From the NCBI GenBank assembly GCA_019314425.1, contig JAFCZI010000149.1:1-6115 (forward strand): DNA of 6,115 bases, in the 5' to 3' direction. Positions within the stretch are counted from its first letter, which is position 1, and every line of letters starts with the position of its first letter. Under the pieces are notes generated by a model. It was not told where the DNA came from. It saw only the letters and a program-made list of their open reading frames with translations, and did no database searches. The DNA comes from Deltaproteobacteria bacterium. Its GTDB lineage: Bacteria > Desulfobacterota > DSM-4660 > Desulfatiglandales > Desulfatiglandaceae. Shown here piece after piece: positions 1 to 5,559 of the stretch. Both the position numbers and the translations under genes were made by a program.

Positions 1-539
1 TTGTGATAAATATCCATGTTGATGTCATAGAGCTTTTGATCCGGTGGGATTTTTATCTCAGACGTCGGTTGTGCGGGTGGTTTAGCGGAACCCTGGACCT
101 GATGGATCGCCACGGGCGCTGCCGGGGTGTCTTTTTCAGTGGGCGGGACCATGGGTTCGAGACCCAGATAGGAAGAAATCCGGTTTACACGCAATGTCAA
201 CCGGACCATTTGTTCCCGTAATTCGGAAAGACCCTCTCCCAGAGAATCCCCCTCCGTCGTATCCCTTTCGATGGACCGTTTGAGCAGATGGCTGTTTTCG
301 TCCAGACGGCCGTTCAGACGCCGCATTTCCCCTTTTAAGCGATCCATCTCGGCACTGTTTCCAGCCATACGCTCACTGTTTGAAACCAGTTCCTTGTCTG
401 TTTTTGCCTCAAGGGTATCGATTTTTTTGTTGAGATACAGGAATTTGTCTTCCGTGACGCACGCGGAGAAAAGGAGGAATGGAGACAAAAAGAAAACCAC
501 TCCGATACCGATAGGCCTTAACAAAAAATGAATTCCCAT
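1..539 (-). CDS. cpoB: Tol-Pal system protein CpoB/YbgF, N-terminal part (3' end outside window)
   Basis: Reading the minus strand from ATG at 539-537 gives an open frame of 179 codons running off base 1. Seen: a hydrophobic N-terminus (about residues 3-25) ending in LLFSAC with Cys27, a likely type II (lipoprotein) signal although Phe at -3 is atypical. Next comes a charged, heptad-like coiled-coil stretch (about 30-110), then a helical LRVNRISSYLG segment, then a Pro/Ala-rich linker (about 134-165). The fragment ends in DQKLYDINMDIYH, which matches the entry into the TPR repeats of YbgF/CpoB. In the family this periplasmic protein trimerises through the coiled coil and links Tol-Pal constriction with peptidoglycan synthesis. 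A GGGGTGG ribosome site lies 3 nt before the ATG. It follows pal on the same strand, the usual gene order, but after a 148-bp gap holding a terminator-like hairpin. E. coli CpoB is a soluble periplasmic protein, so the lipoprotein call is an inference. Confidence 0.8.
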   Translation of the reverse strand, partial: MGIHFLLRPIGIGVVFFLSPFLLFSACVTEDKFLYLNKKIDTLEAKTDKELVSNSERMAGNSAEMDRLKGEMRRLNGRLDENSHLLKRSIERDTTEGDSLGEGLSELREQMVRLTLRVNRISSYLGLEPMVPPTEKDTPAAPVAIHQVQGSAKPPAQPTSEIKIPPDQKLYDINMDIYH

Positions 540-608
540 ATTCCACCCCGTTAATCGACATGTCGGCGTAACATCGGGCCGATCAGGACAATATCAAAAC
601 ATTTTGAA

Positions 609-650
609 CAAAAACCGGTGTTGCGCCAGACAACGGCAACGCAACACCGG
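609..650 (-). terminator. Rho-independent terminator or attenuator between pal and cpoB
   Basis: A perfect 11-bp inverted repeat, CCGGTGTTGCG (615-625) with CGCAACACCGG (640-650), encloses a 14-nt loop. Read on the minus strand the stem is followed at once by five T (614-610). The GC-rich stem and T-tract orientation fit termination of minus-strand transcription leaving pal, whose stop codon ends at 688. The next gene, cpoB, begins only 70 bp further on. It may therefore work as a partial terminator that lowers cpoB expression, or as a 3' stabiliser of pal mRNA. On the plus strand no T-tract follows the stem. Confidence 0.75.
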
Positions 651-687
651 AAATGATGATGAATGGCTTTTTCCGAACAACCCGGAA

Positions 688-1245
688 CTATTGAAACAGT
701 TTAAATGTGTCCCGTCTGTTCACAGCCCATGCGATGGCGTTATTAGCAGGATCCTCTGGCCTCAGCTCACCGTAGCTGATGGTCTTCAAGCGGTCCGGAG
801 AAATTCCCAGAGCAACGAGAAACTTTTTGGCGGACATGGCCCGCCTTTCACCCAGGGCCAGGTTGTATTCTTCAGTGCCCCTGTCGTCGCAGTTTCCGGC
901 AATAAGGACTGAGTAAGATGGGTTCGCACGCAGAAAGTCGGCCTTTTCTCTCAAAGCCTGCTGAGAGTCAGGTTTCAGATCCGACCTGTCATAGTCAAAG
1001 TAGATATCGAGGTTTTCAAAATCTGTAATCACGGCGGCCTGTCTGGCGGCAGCTTTATCAGCTTCAACACCCTCTATCACCACGACTTTTGACCCTTCTT
1101 TAACGATGACAACCTCTTCGGTTTTTCCATCTGCAGCGTTTACGCCGCCAGATCCATCCAACTTCTTTTTCGCACAAGATGTCATAAAGAAAACCGAACA
1201 GACAAAAGCAACGGCCATTAAGACGATGACGATTCTATTTCCCAT
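688..1245 (-). CDS. pal: Peptidoglycan-associated outer-membrane lipoprotein Pal
   Basis: A 185-residue protein of normal Pal length. Seen: a lipoprotein signal ending in FMTSC with Cys24 as the lipidation site and Ala25 next, which fits outer-membrane sorting. A short Lys/Gly-rich and beta-prone linker follows to about residue 77, then an OmpA-like peptidoglycan-binding domain (about 78-182). That domain opens with IYFDYDRSDLKP and contains GNCDDRGTEEYNLALGERRA (117-136) and NRR (176-178). Asp120 and Arg135 sit where the family binds the diaminopimelate carboxylate and amine. The usual E-G-H-C-D-E reads A-G-N-C-D-D here, a mild variation. In the cell Pal anchors the outer membrane to peptidoglycan and meets TolB during division. 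An AGGAG site (1260-1256) lies 10 nt before the ATG. It precedes cpoB, as in the canonical locus, but no tolB lies directly upstream: the next gene, xseB, is divergent. Confidence 0.95.
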   Translation of the reverse strand: MGNRIVIVLMAVAFVCSVFFMTSCAKKKLDGSGGVNAADGKTEEVVIVKEGSKVVVIEGVEADKAAARQAAVITDFENLDIYFDYDRSDLKPDSQQALREKADFLRANPSYSVLIAGNCDDRGTEEYNLALGERRAMSAKKFLVALGISPDRLKTISYGELRPEDPANNAIAWAVNRRDTFKLFQ

Positions 1246-1272
1246 ACACTCTTTACTCCTCTCCCGATTTGT

Positions 1273-1302
1273 AGTTTAAAATAAAAAACCCCAGGTGGTC
1301 AA
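1273..1302 (-). promoter_or_regulatory. Candidate sigma-70 promoter for pal (proximal)
   Basis: On the minus strand TTGACC (1302-1297) and TAAACT (1278-1273) are separated by 18 bp. Transcription would start near 1266, giving a leader of about 20 nt that still contains the AGGAG ribosome site. The -35 matches consensus in 5 of 6 positions and the -10 in 4 of 6. This is a sequence-match prediction only. Confidence 0.35.
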
Positions 1303-1327
1303 ACGATCCATAAACCGCACAACGCCA

Positions 1328-1356
1328 ATTATTAACCAAAGGCATTTGATAATCAA
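1328..1356 (-). promoter_or_regulatory. Candidate sigma-70 promoter for pal (distal)
   Basis: On the minus strand TTGATT (1356-1351) and AATAAT (1333-1328) have the ideal 17-bp spacing; the -10 matches TATAAT in 5 of 6 positions. The -35 overlaps a small palindrome, TTGAT-A-ATCAA (1346-1356), which could be an operator half. This is an alternative or addition to the proximal candidate. The region is AT-rich, so chance matches are likely. Confidence 0.25.
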
Positions 1357-1431
1357 GGATAATATGAGAGGCGGTCTAACATTTCTGATGATATATTTCA
1401 AGCGCTCATTAGTGGCCAAAATACAAATTAA

Positions 1432-1458
1432 TTGACAGCCTTGCACCATCGTTATAGT
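1432..1458 (+). promoter_or_regulatory. Candidate sigma-70 promoter of the xseB-ispA-dxs-tlyA operon
   Basis: A perfect TTGACA (1432-1437) is followed after 15 bp by TATAGT (1453-1458), one mismatch from TATAAT. The spacing is short, but this is the best match upstream of xseB. Transcription would begin near 1465, leaving a leader of about 33 nt that ends in a G6 run (1489-1494) close to the ATG. No other gene on this strand lies upstream in the window, so the four-gene operon needs a promoter in this gap. Confidence 0.5.
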
Positions 1459-1497
1459 GTTACACGGTTTTAATCGGGCTGAAATTTCGGGGGGAAA

Positions 1498-1752
1498 ATG
1501 GCGGAGAAGAACTTTGAAGCGGCAATGAAGCGGTTGGAGGTGATCGTGCAGAGCCTTGAAGGGGGCGAAATGCCCCTGGGGAAATCTTTGGAAGTGTTTG
1601 AAGAAGGCATGCGATTGGCCGGTTATTGTTCCAACGAACTTGAAACGGCGGAAAAAAAGGTTTCGTTGCTTGTTGAGGAAAGTAGTGGAAAATACAAAGA
1701 AACGCCCTTCAAACCGGAAAAAGAAAATAATGGTGAGACCCGTGAATTTTGA
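1498..1752 (+). CDS. xseB: Exodeoxyribonuclease VII small subunit
   Basis: An 84-residue protein of typical XseB length. It starts with the family pattern NFEAAMKRLEVIVQSLEGG (residues 5-23), then MPLGKSLEVFEEGMRLAGYC and ELETAEKKVSLL, the short helical arrangement by which XseB packs on the large subunit XseA. The last 20 residues are a polar tail. In the family the XseA-XseB complex degrades single-stranded DNA from both ends into oligonucleotides in the cytoplasm. XseA is not encoded here. The ATG follows a GGGGGGA run at only 2-3 nt spacing, so translation may be modest. It is the first gene of the operon and its 3' end overlaps ispA by 23 nt. The linkage xseB-ispA-dxs is common in many bacteria and supports the call. 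Confidence 0.95.
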   Translation: MAEKNFEAAMKRLEVIVQSLEGGEMPLGKSLEVFEEGMRLAGYCSNELETAEKKVSLLVEESSGKYKETPFKPEKENNGETREF

Positions 1753-2638
1753 TTTAAAGGCGTACTTACTGGAAAAGCGGACTCAGGTGGATCGCGCTCT
1801 TGATGGATATTTTCCCAAGGGGAACGGCCTTACGGCGGATTTGATTGAGGCCATGAGATACAGCCTTTTCGCAGGCGGAAAGAGGCTGCGGCCGATTCTT
1901 TGTATCGCTGGCGCCGAGGCGGTTGGCGGGGCGGGCAACCCTGTACTTCCCGTGGCCTGTGCTTTGGAATTGATCCATACCTATTCCCTGATTCATGATG
2001 ATTTGCCTTTGATGGATGATGATGATCTCAGGCGCGGAAAACCCACCAATCACAAAGTATTCGGGGATGCGATCGCCCTTCTGGCAGGGGACGGCCTGTT
2101 GACCGAGGCCTTCAGCCTGATGACCTCATCCCATGCCACAGGCGCCATCGCACCCGACCGGCTGCTGGAGGCGATCCGGATGATTTCCCGGGCCGTCGGA
2201 CCCGGCGGGATGGTCGGTGGACAAGTGGTGGATATGCAGTGGGAGGGGAAAAAAGCGGATCTTGAAACGGTGAAATTCCTTCATACCCACAAGACAGGCG
2301 CTCTCATCAAGGCTTCGGTGGCTTCCGGCGCCATTGTTACAGGCGCCCCGGAATCTCAAGTTGGGTCTGTTTTATCCTATGGCCAAAAAATTGGTTTGGC
2401 ATTTCAGATCTCCGATGACATTTTAGATGTTGAAGGGGACAGCGAAACCATGGGAAAGATGGCGGGGGCGGATGAAGAAAAGGGGAAAACCACCTACCCA
2501 TCGGTCCTGGGCCTGGGTGAATCCAAGAAAGTCCAAAGCGTACTGGTTCAAGAGGCTGTCCAGGATTTGAAAGCGTTTGGGGAAAAAGCAGAGCCCCTTC
2601 GGCGAATTGCTTATTATATCATCGAGAGAAAAAAATGA
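1730..2638 (+). CDS. ispA: Polyprenyl synthetase: (2E,6E)-farnesyl (geranyl) diphosphate synthase
   Basis: A 302-residue protein, close to the 299 of E. coli IspA. Seen: GGKRLRP (49-55), the first Asp-rich motif inside [14 protein letters not shown] (90-103), GGQVVDM (163-169), KTG (188-190), FQISDDILD with the second Asp-rich motif (225-233) and the late KGKTTYP (251-257). The Asp clusters bind magnesium and allylic diphosphate. The family condenses IPP with DMAPP and GPP to give FPP for undecaprenyl, quinone and other prenyl lipids; exact chain length cannot be fixed from sequence. I chose ATG 1730, just before the conserved [15 protein letters not shown] at 1733 or 1742 are alternatives, since no strong ribosome site is visible. 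A frame opening at 1556 only runs back inside xseB. The stop overlaps the dxs start as ATGA, implying coupled translation. Confidence 0.95.
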   Translation: MVRPVNFDLKAYLLEKRTQVDRALDGYFPKGNGLTADLIEAMRYSLFAGGKRLRPILCIAGAEAVGGAGNPVLPVACALELIHTYSLIHDDLPLMDDDDLRRGKPTNHKVFGDAIALLAGDGLLTEAFSLMTSSHATGAIAPDRLLEAIRMISRAVGPGGMVGGQVVDMQWEGKKADLETVKFLHTHKTGALIKASVASGAIVTGAPESQVGSVLSYGQKIGLAFQISDDILDVEGDSETMGKMAGADEEKGKTTYPSVLGLGESKKVQSVLVQEAVQDLKAFGEKAEPLRRIAYYIIERKK

Positions 2639-4542
2639 TTGAAAGCGGACCTGAAAAATCGAATTTGTTGCGCACGATTGATAGCCCCGCGGACATAAAA
2701 GATCTTTCCTTGGATCAACTACAGGATTTGGCTGAGGAAATCCGTTGGAAAATTATTGAGACAACGTCAAAAACAGGCGGGCACCTGGCGCCCAGTCTTG
2801 GGACGGTAGAGCTGGCCATTGCACTGCACTATGTTTTTGACACCCCCAAAGATAAAATTATCTGGGATGTGGGACACCAGGCCTATGCCCATAAATTGCT
2901 CACCGGGCGGCGAAACCAATTTCATACCCTGAGAACCTATGGGGGTATCAGCGGGTTTCCAAAGCGGGCGGAAAGCCCTTATGACGCCTTTGACACCGGA
3001 CATAGCAGTACCTCCATTTCTGCGGGTCTGGGCATTTCAACGGCAAAATGCCTTAAAGGAGAGAAACGAAAAGTCATTTCGGTGATCGGCGACGGTTCCC
3101 TGACCGGAGGAATGGCTTTTGAAGGGCTTAACCAGGCCGGCCATACGGGAAAAGACCTGATTGTGGTGCTCAACGACAATGCCATGTCCATCGCGCCCAA
3201 CGTGGGGGCCTTCTCATCGTTTCTGAGCCGGAAGATGACCGGCAAGCGGTTTGTAAATTTTAAGAAAGATCTCGAGAATTTCATAAAATCTCTGCCCGGC
3301 GTTGGGGAAAATATTCTTAATTTTGCCCGCAAGAGCGAGGATTCCTTTCTCGCATTTTTTACACCGGGGATGATGTTCGAGGCCTTTAAGTTCAAATATG
3401 TGGGCCCCATTCAAGGGCATCGTCTTGACCGATTGATTGAGACCTTCGGCAACGCCGACAATCTGGAAGGTCCGATTTTGATTCATGTTCTCACCGTAAA
3501 AGGAAAAGGATACGAATTCGCCGAAAAAGACCCGGCCTACTTTCACGGGGTGGGGTCCTTTGATGTTCAAACCGGGGCTCCTCCCGTAAAAAAACCCACA
3601 AAGGCCATTCCCTCTTACACCAGCGTTTTCGGAAAGACCATGATGGATCTGGCTTCCAAAAATGATCGGTTGTTTGCCATTACCGCAGCCATGCCCGAGG
3701 GGACCGGTTTGACGGCGTTTTCAGAGGTGTTCCCCCAAAGATTCCTGGATGTGGGAATCGCGGAGCAGCATGCCGTGACATTTGCCGCAGGCCTGGCAAC
3801 GGAAGGATTCCACCCTGTGGTGGCCATTTACTCTACGTTCCTTCAGAGGGCTTTTGATCAGATCGTCCATGATGTGTGCCTCCCTAATCTGCCGGTGGTT
3901 TTCGCTTTGGATCGGGGTGGTATCGTGGGTGAAGATGGACCGACTCATCATGGGCAATTTGATGTGTCCTATCTGCGAAGCTTGCCCAATATGACCATTA
4001 TGGCGCCAAAAGACGAAAATGAATTGCGGCATATGCTTTTTACGGCGCTGCAACATGATGGACCTGTGGCCATCCGGTATCCACGGGGCAGTGGTCTTGG
4101 CGTACCGCTGGATGATGAATATCAGCGGCTTCCCATGGGGGAAGTTGAAATCCTGAAAGAAGGAAGCGATCTTCAGGTGCTGGCATTCGGCAGTATGGTG
4201 TATCCATCCCTTGAAGCGTCCCGCATCCTTGAACAGGAAGGGATATCCGCCGGTGTCCTGAATTGCCGATTTGCAAAACCATTGGACAAAAAAATTGCGG
4301 CTATCGCGGCTCCTTCGGGTCGGCTCCTGGTGGTGGAGGAAAACGTCCGAATGGGTGGACTCGGCGGCGGTGTCCTGGAGCTTTTAAATGACTTGGGGGA
4401 CCGGGATATCCTGGTTAAGCGGATGGGGCTTCCGGATCTGTTTGTTGAGCAGGGTCCGGCGGGTCTGCTTCGAAAGAATCTGGGTCTTGATGTGGAAGGC
4501 ATTGTTAAGGAGGCCAGAGGTTTCTGCCAACAAAAAAAATAA
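2635..4542 (+). CDS. dxs: 1-deoxy-D-xylulose-5-phosphate synthase
   Basis: A 635-residue protein of normal Dxs length. It makes DXP from pyruvate and glyceraldehyde 3-phosphate, the entry step of the MEP isoprenoid pathway, in the cytoplasm with thiamine diphosphate. Seen: GGHLAPSLG with His50; [13 protein letters not shown] (80-92); [12 protein letters not shown] (122-133); the ThDP/magnesium motif GDGS (152-155) with Asn182 29 residues after Asp153; GPIQGH (257-262); [10 protein letters not shown] (371-380) with Glu377; [15 protein letters not shown] (426-440); and RYPRG (481-485). The pyrimidine-binding and C-terminal transketolase domains are complete. GAGAG lies 6 nt before the ATG, which overlaps the ispA stop by 4 nt. 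The pairing with ispA places the first step and a prenyl-chain step of one pathway together. The 3' end is unusual: CAA CAA AAA AAA TAA includes an A8 run, and a strong ribosome site for the next gene lies within the coding region. Confidence 0.98.
   Translation: MIESGPEKSNLLRTIDSPADIKDLSLDQLQDLAEEIRWKIIETTSKTGGHLAPSLGTVELAIALHYVFDTPKDKIIWDVGHQAYAHKLLTGRRNQFHTLRTYGGISGFPKRAESPYDAFDTGHSSTSISAGLGISTAKCLKGEKRKVISVIGDGSLTGGMAFEGLNQAGHTGKDLIVVLNDNAMSIAPNVGAFSSFLSRKMTGKRFVNFKKDLENFIKSLPGVGENILNFARKSEDSFLAFFTPGMMFEAFKFKYVGPIQGHRLDRLIETFGNADNLEGPILIHVLTVKGKGYEFAEKDPAYFHGVGSFDVQTGAPPVKKPTKAIPSYTSVFGKTMMDLASKNDRLFAITAAMPEGTGLTAFSEVFPQRFLDVGIAEQHAVTFAAGLATEGFHPVVAIYSTFLQRAFDQIVHDVCLPNLPVVFALDRGGIVGEDGPTHHGQFDVSYLRSLPNMTIMAPKDENELRHMLFTALQHDGPVAIRYPRGSGLGVPLDDEYQRLPMGEVEILKEGSDLQVLAFGSMVYPSLEASRILEQEGISAGVLNCRFAKPLDKKIAAIAAPSGRLLVVEENVRMGGLGGGVLELLNDLGDRDILVKRMGLPDLFVEQGPAGLLRKNLGLDVEGIVKEARGFCQQKK
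4507..4513 (+). promoter_or_regulatory. Strong Shine-Dalgarno for tlyA inside dxs
   Basis: AAGGAGG, a full anti-16S match, lies in the last codons of dxs. It sits 10 nt before CTG 4524, the only NUG codon at workable distance in the tlyA frame. It is 43 nt before TTG 4557, too far to serve that codon. The tlyA frame is closed by TAA at 4506-4508, so no start can lie upstream of this site. This decides the tlyA start in favour of 4524. Confidence 0.65.
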
Positions 4543-5261
4543 GACTGGATAAATTATTGGTTCAAAAGGGTCTGGTCGAAAGCCGTGAAAAGGCCAAGGC
4601 AATGATCATGGCGGGCCTTGTTTACGTGGGCGACGCCAAGGTGGATAAAGCCGGCCACCTGTTTCCCGAATCCGCAGCCATTCGCCTGAAAGAACCCTAC
4701 CCGCCTTTTGTCAGCAGGGGGGGAACCAAGCTTGAAGGCGCCATGGCGCATTTTTCGGTCGATGTTCAATCGCTCGTTCTGCTGGATGTGGGGGCCTCCA
4801 CGGGTGGGTTCACCGATTGTCTGCTTCAACGGGGCGCCGAAAGCATTATCGCCATTGATGTGGGGTATGGTCAGTTTGCCTGGAAGCTTCGCCAGGATCC
4901 CCGCGTGACGGTGATGGAAAAAACCAATATCCGCTATTTAACGCCGGATGACCTTGGTATCCTCGCGCAGGGAGCGGTCATAGATGTGTCCTTTATTTCC
5001 CTTAAACTGGTTATCCCGGCTGTATCCCGCCTCCTGACGGATCACGCCTTCATCATGGCCTTGATCAAACCCCAGTTTGAAGTGGGCAAAGGAAAGGTCG
5101 GAAAGAAGGGGGTGGTGCGGGAACCCGCTCTTCACGAATCGGTTGTTCGGGATTTGACGACCTTCTGTGAAAAATCGGGTTGGTCGGTTCGAGGAACGGT
5201 TCCGTCGTCCATATTGGGCCCCAAGGGGAACGTTGAGTTTTTTATCTATCTGGAGCGGTAG
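4524..5261 (+). CDS. tlyA: TlyA family rRNA (cytidine-2'-O)-methyltransferase, S4 plus FtsJ-like domains
   Basis: About 245 residues from the proposed CTG start. An N-terminal S4 RNA-binding domain (about 6-55) begins [21 protein letters not shown] Rossmann methyltransferase domain follows, with the SAM motif DVGASTGGF (88-96). The FtsJ-type K-D-K-E set is present: Lys69 in RGGTKLEGA, Asp154 in IDVSFISL, Lys182 in KPQFEVGKG and Glu238 in NVEFF. In studied relatives TlyA 2'-O-methylates cytidines of 23S and sometimes 16S rRNA; the old 'hemolysin' name is misleading. A TTG start at 4557 (234 residues) would delete the conserved RLDKLLV, so I place the start at CTG 4524, 10 nt after AAGGAGG. This overlaps dxs by 19 nt in the -1 frame. 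An indel in the A8 run or a frameshift from dxs are alternatives. It is the last gene of the operon. Confidence 0.9.
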   Translation: MPTKKIRLDKLLVQKGLVESREKAKAMIMAGLVYVGDAKVDKAGHLFPESAAIRLKEPYPPFVSRGGTKLEGAMAHFSVDVQSLVLLDVGASTGGFTDCLLQRGAESIIAIDVGYGQFAWKLRQDPRVTVMEKTNIRYLTPDDLGILAQGAVIDVSFISLKLVIPAVSRLLTDHAFIMALIKPQFEVGKGKVGKKGVVREPALHESVVRDLTTFCEKSGWSVRGTVPSSILGPKGNVEFFIYLER

Positions 5262-5311
5262 AAATTCCTTCATGGCAATCTTGCTTTTTTTTAACCTTGC
5301 GAGCCAGTTTT

Positions 5312-5472
5312 GATGGTCCCGTAAAAAGTCACAAATTTATCTATAGATGGCGTTGTAAAAGGTTCCATATACAAGGCGTAGTGGTTTTTCAGGATCGTAG
5401 GCATACAAGTCGTATGTTGAGATTCTGAAAGATCACTGCAACGCAGTAGATGGGACTTTTTACGGCGCCATC
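5312..5472. mobile_element. MITE-like palindromic repeat element (161 bp, non-coding)
   Basis: Terminal inverted repeats: GATGGTCCCGTAAAAAGTC (5312-5330) against the complement of 5454-5472, differing at two positions. Direct repeats AGTTTT flank it exactly (5306-5311 and 5473-5478), the expected mark of a target-site duplication. Inside, 5346-5472 is a long imperfect palindrome: GATGGCGTTGTAAAA (5346-5360) pairs with the right end, GCGTAGTG with CACTGCAACGC, TTTCAGGATC with GATTCTGAAA, and CATAC (5402-5406) with GTATG (5412-5416) at the tip. No protein is encoded, so movement would need a transposase in trans. It lies between convergent tlyA and the nitrilase gene, a safe site, and its folded RNA could help end either transcript. 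It resembles from memory intergenic repeats of Desulfobacterales genomes; copy number cannot be seen here. The rest of the 5262-5559 gap shows no gene. Confidence 0.65.
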
Positions 5473-5559
5473 AGTTTTAAAACGCCCTCTTTTGCCCGAT
5501 CTCTGCGCCGAACTCAAATTTTAATCCGGGTTTATGCTTTTCTCAGCGCCGGATTCCAA

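Noticed and set aside
3..531. Plus-strand open frames at 3-221 and 271-531
   Set aside because: They lie opposite the cpoB reading frame, which has a signal sequence, coiled coil and TPR entry; the plus-strand products are Arg/Ser/Phe-rich shadows.
604..912. Plus-strand open frame of 102 codons
   Set aside because: It begins in the terminator hairpin and runs opposite the Pal peptidoglycan-binding domain; no ribosome site or family resemblance.
1556..1729. An N-terminal extension of ispA reaching back to ATG 1556
   Set aside because: It is a second frame inside xseB, rich in Lys/Arg/Cys/Trp and unlike any prenyl synthase; normal length and the conserved N-terminus fit ATG 1730.
4557..4559. 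TTG as the start of tlyA
   Set aside because: No Shine-Dalgarno at suitable distance, and it would remove the conserved RLDKLLV start of the S4 domain.
5274..5292. Terminator after tlyA: GCAATCTTGC followed by eight T
   Set aside because: The T-tract is good but the stem is only 3-4 bp with a minimal loop; too weak to list as a feature, although weak termination is possible.
5523..5555. Inverted repeat AATCCGG / CCGGATT downstream of the nitrilase gene
   Set aside because: Only 7 bp with a 19-nt loop and no T-tract on either strand, so it does not make a convincing terminator.
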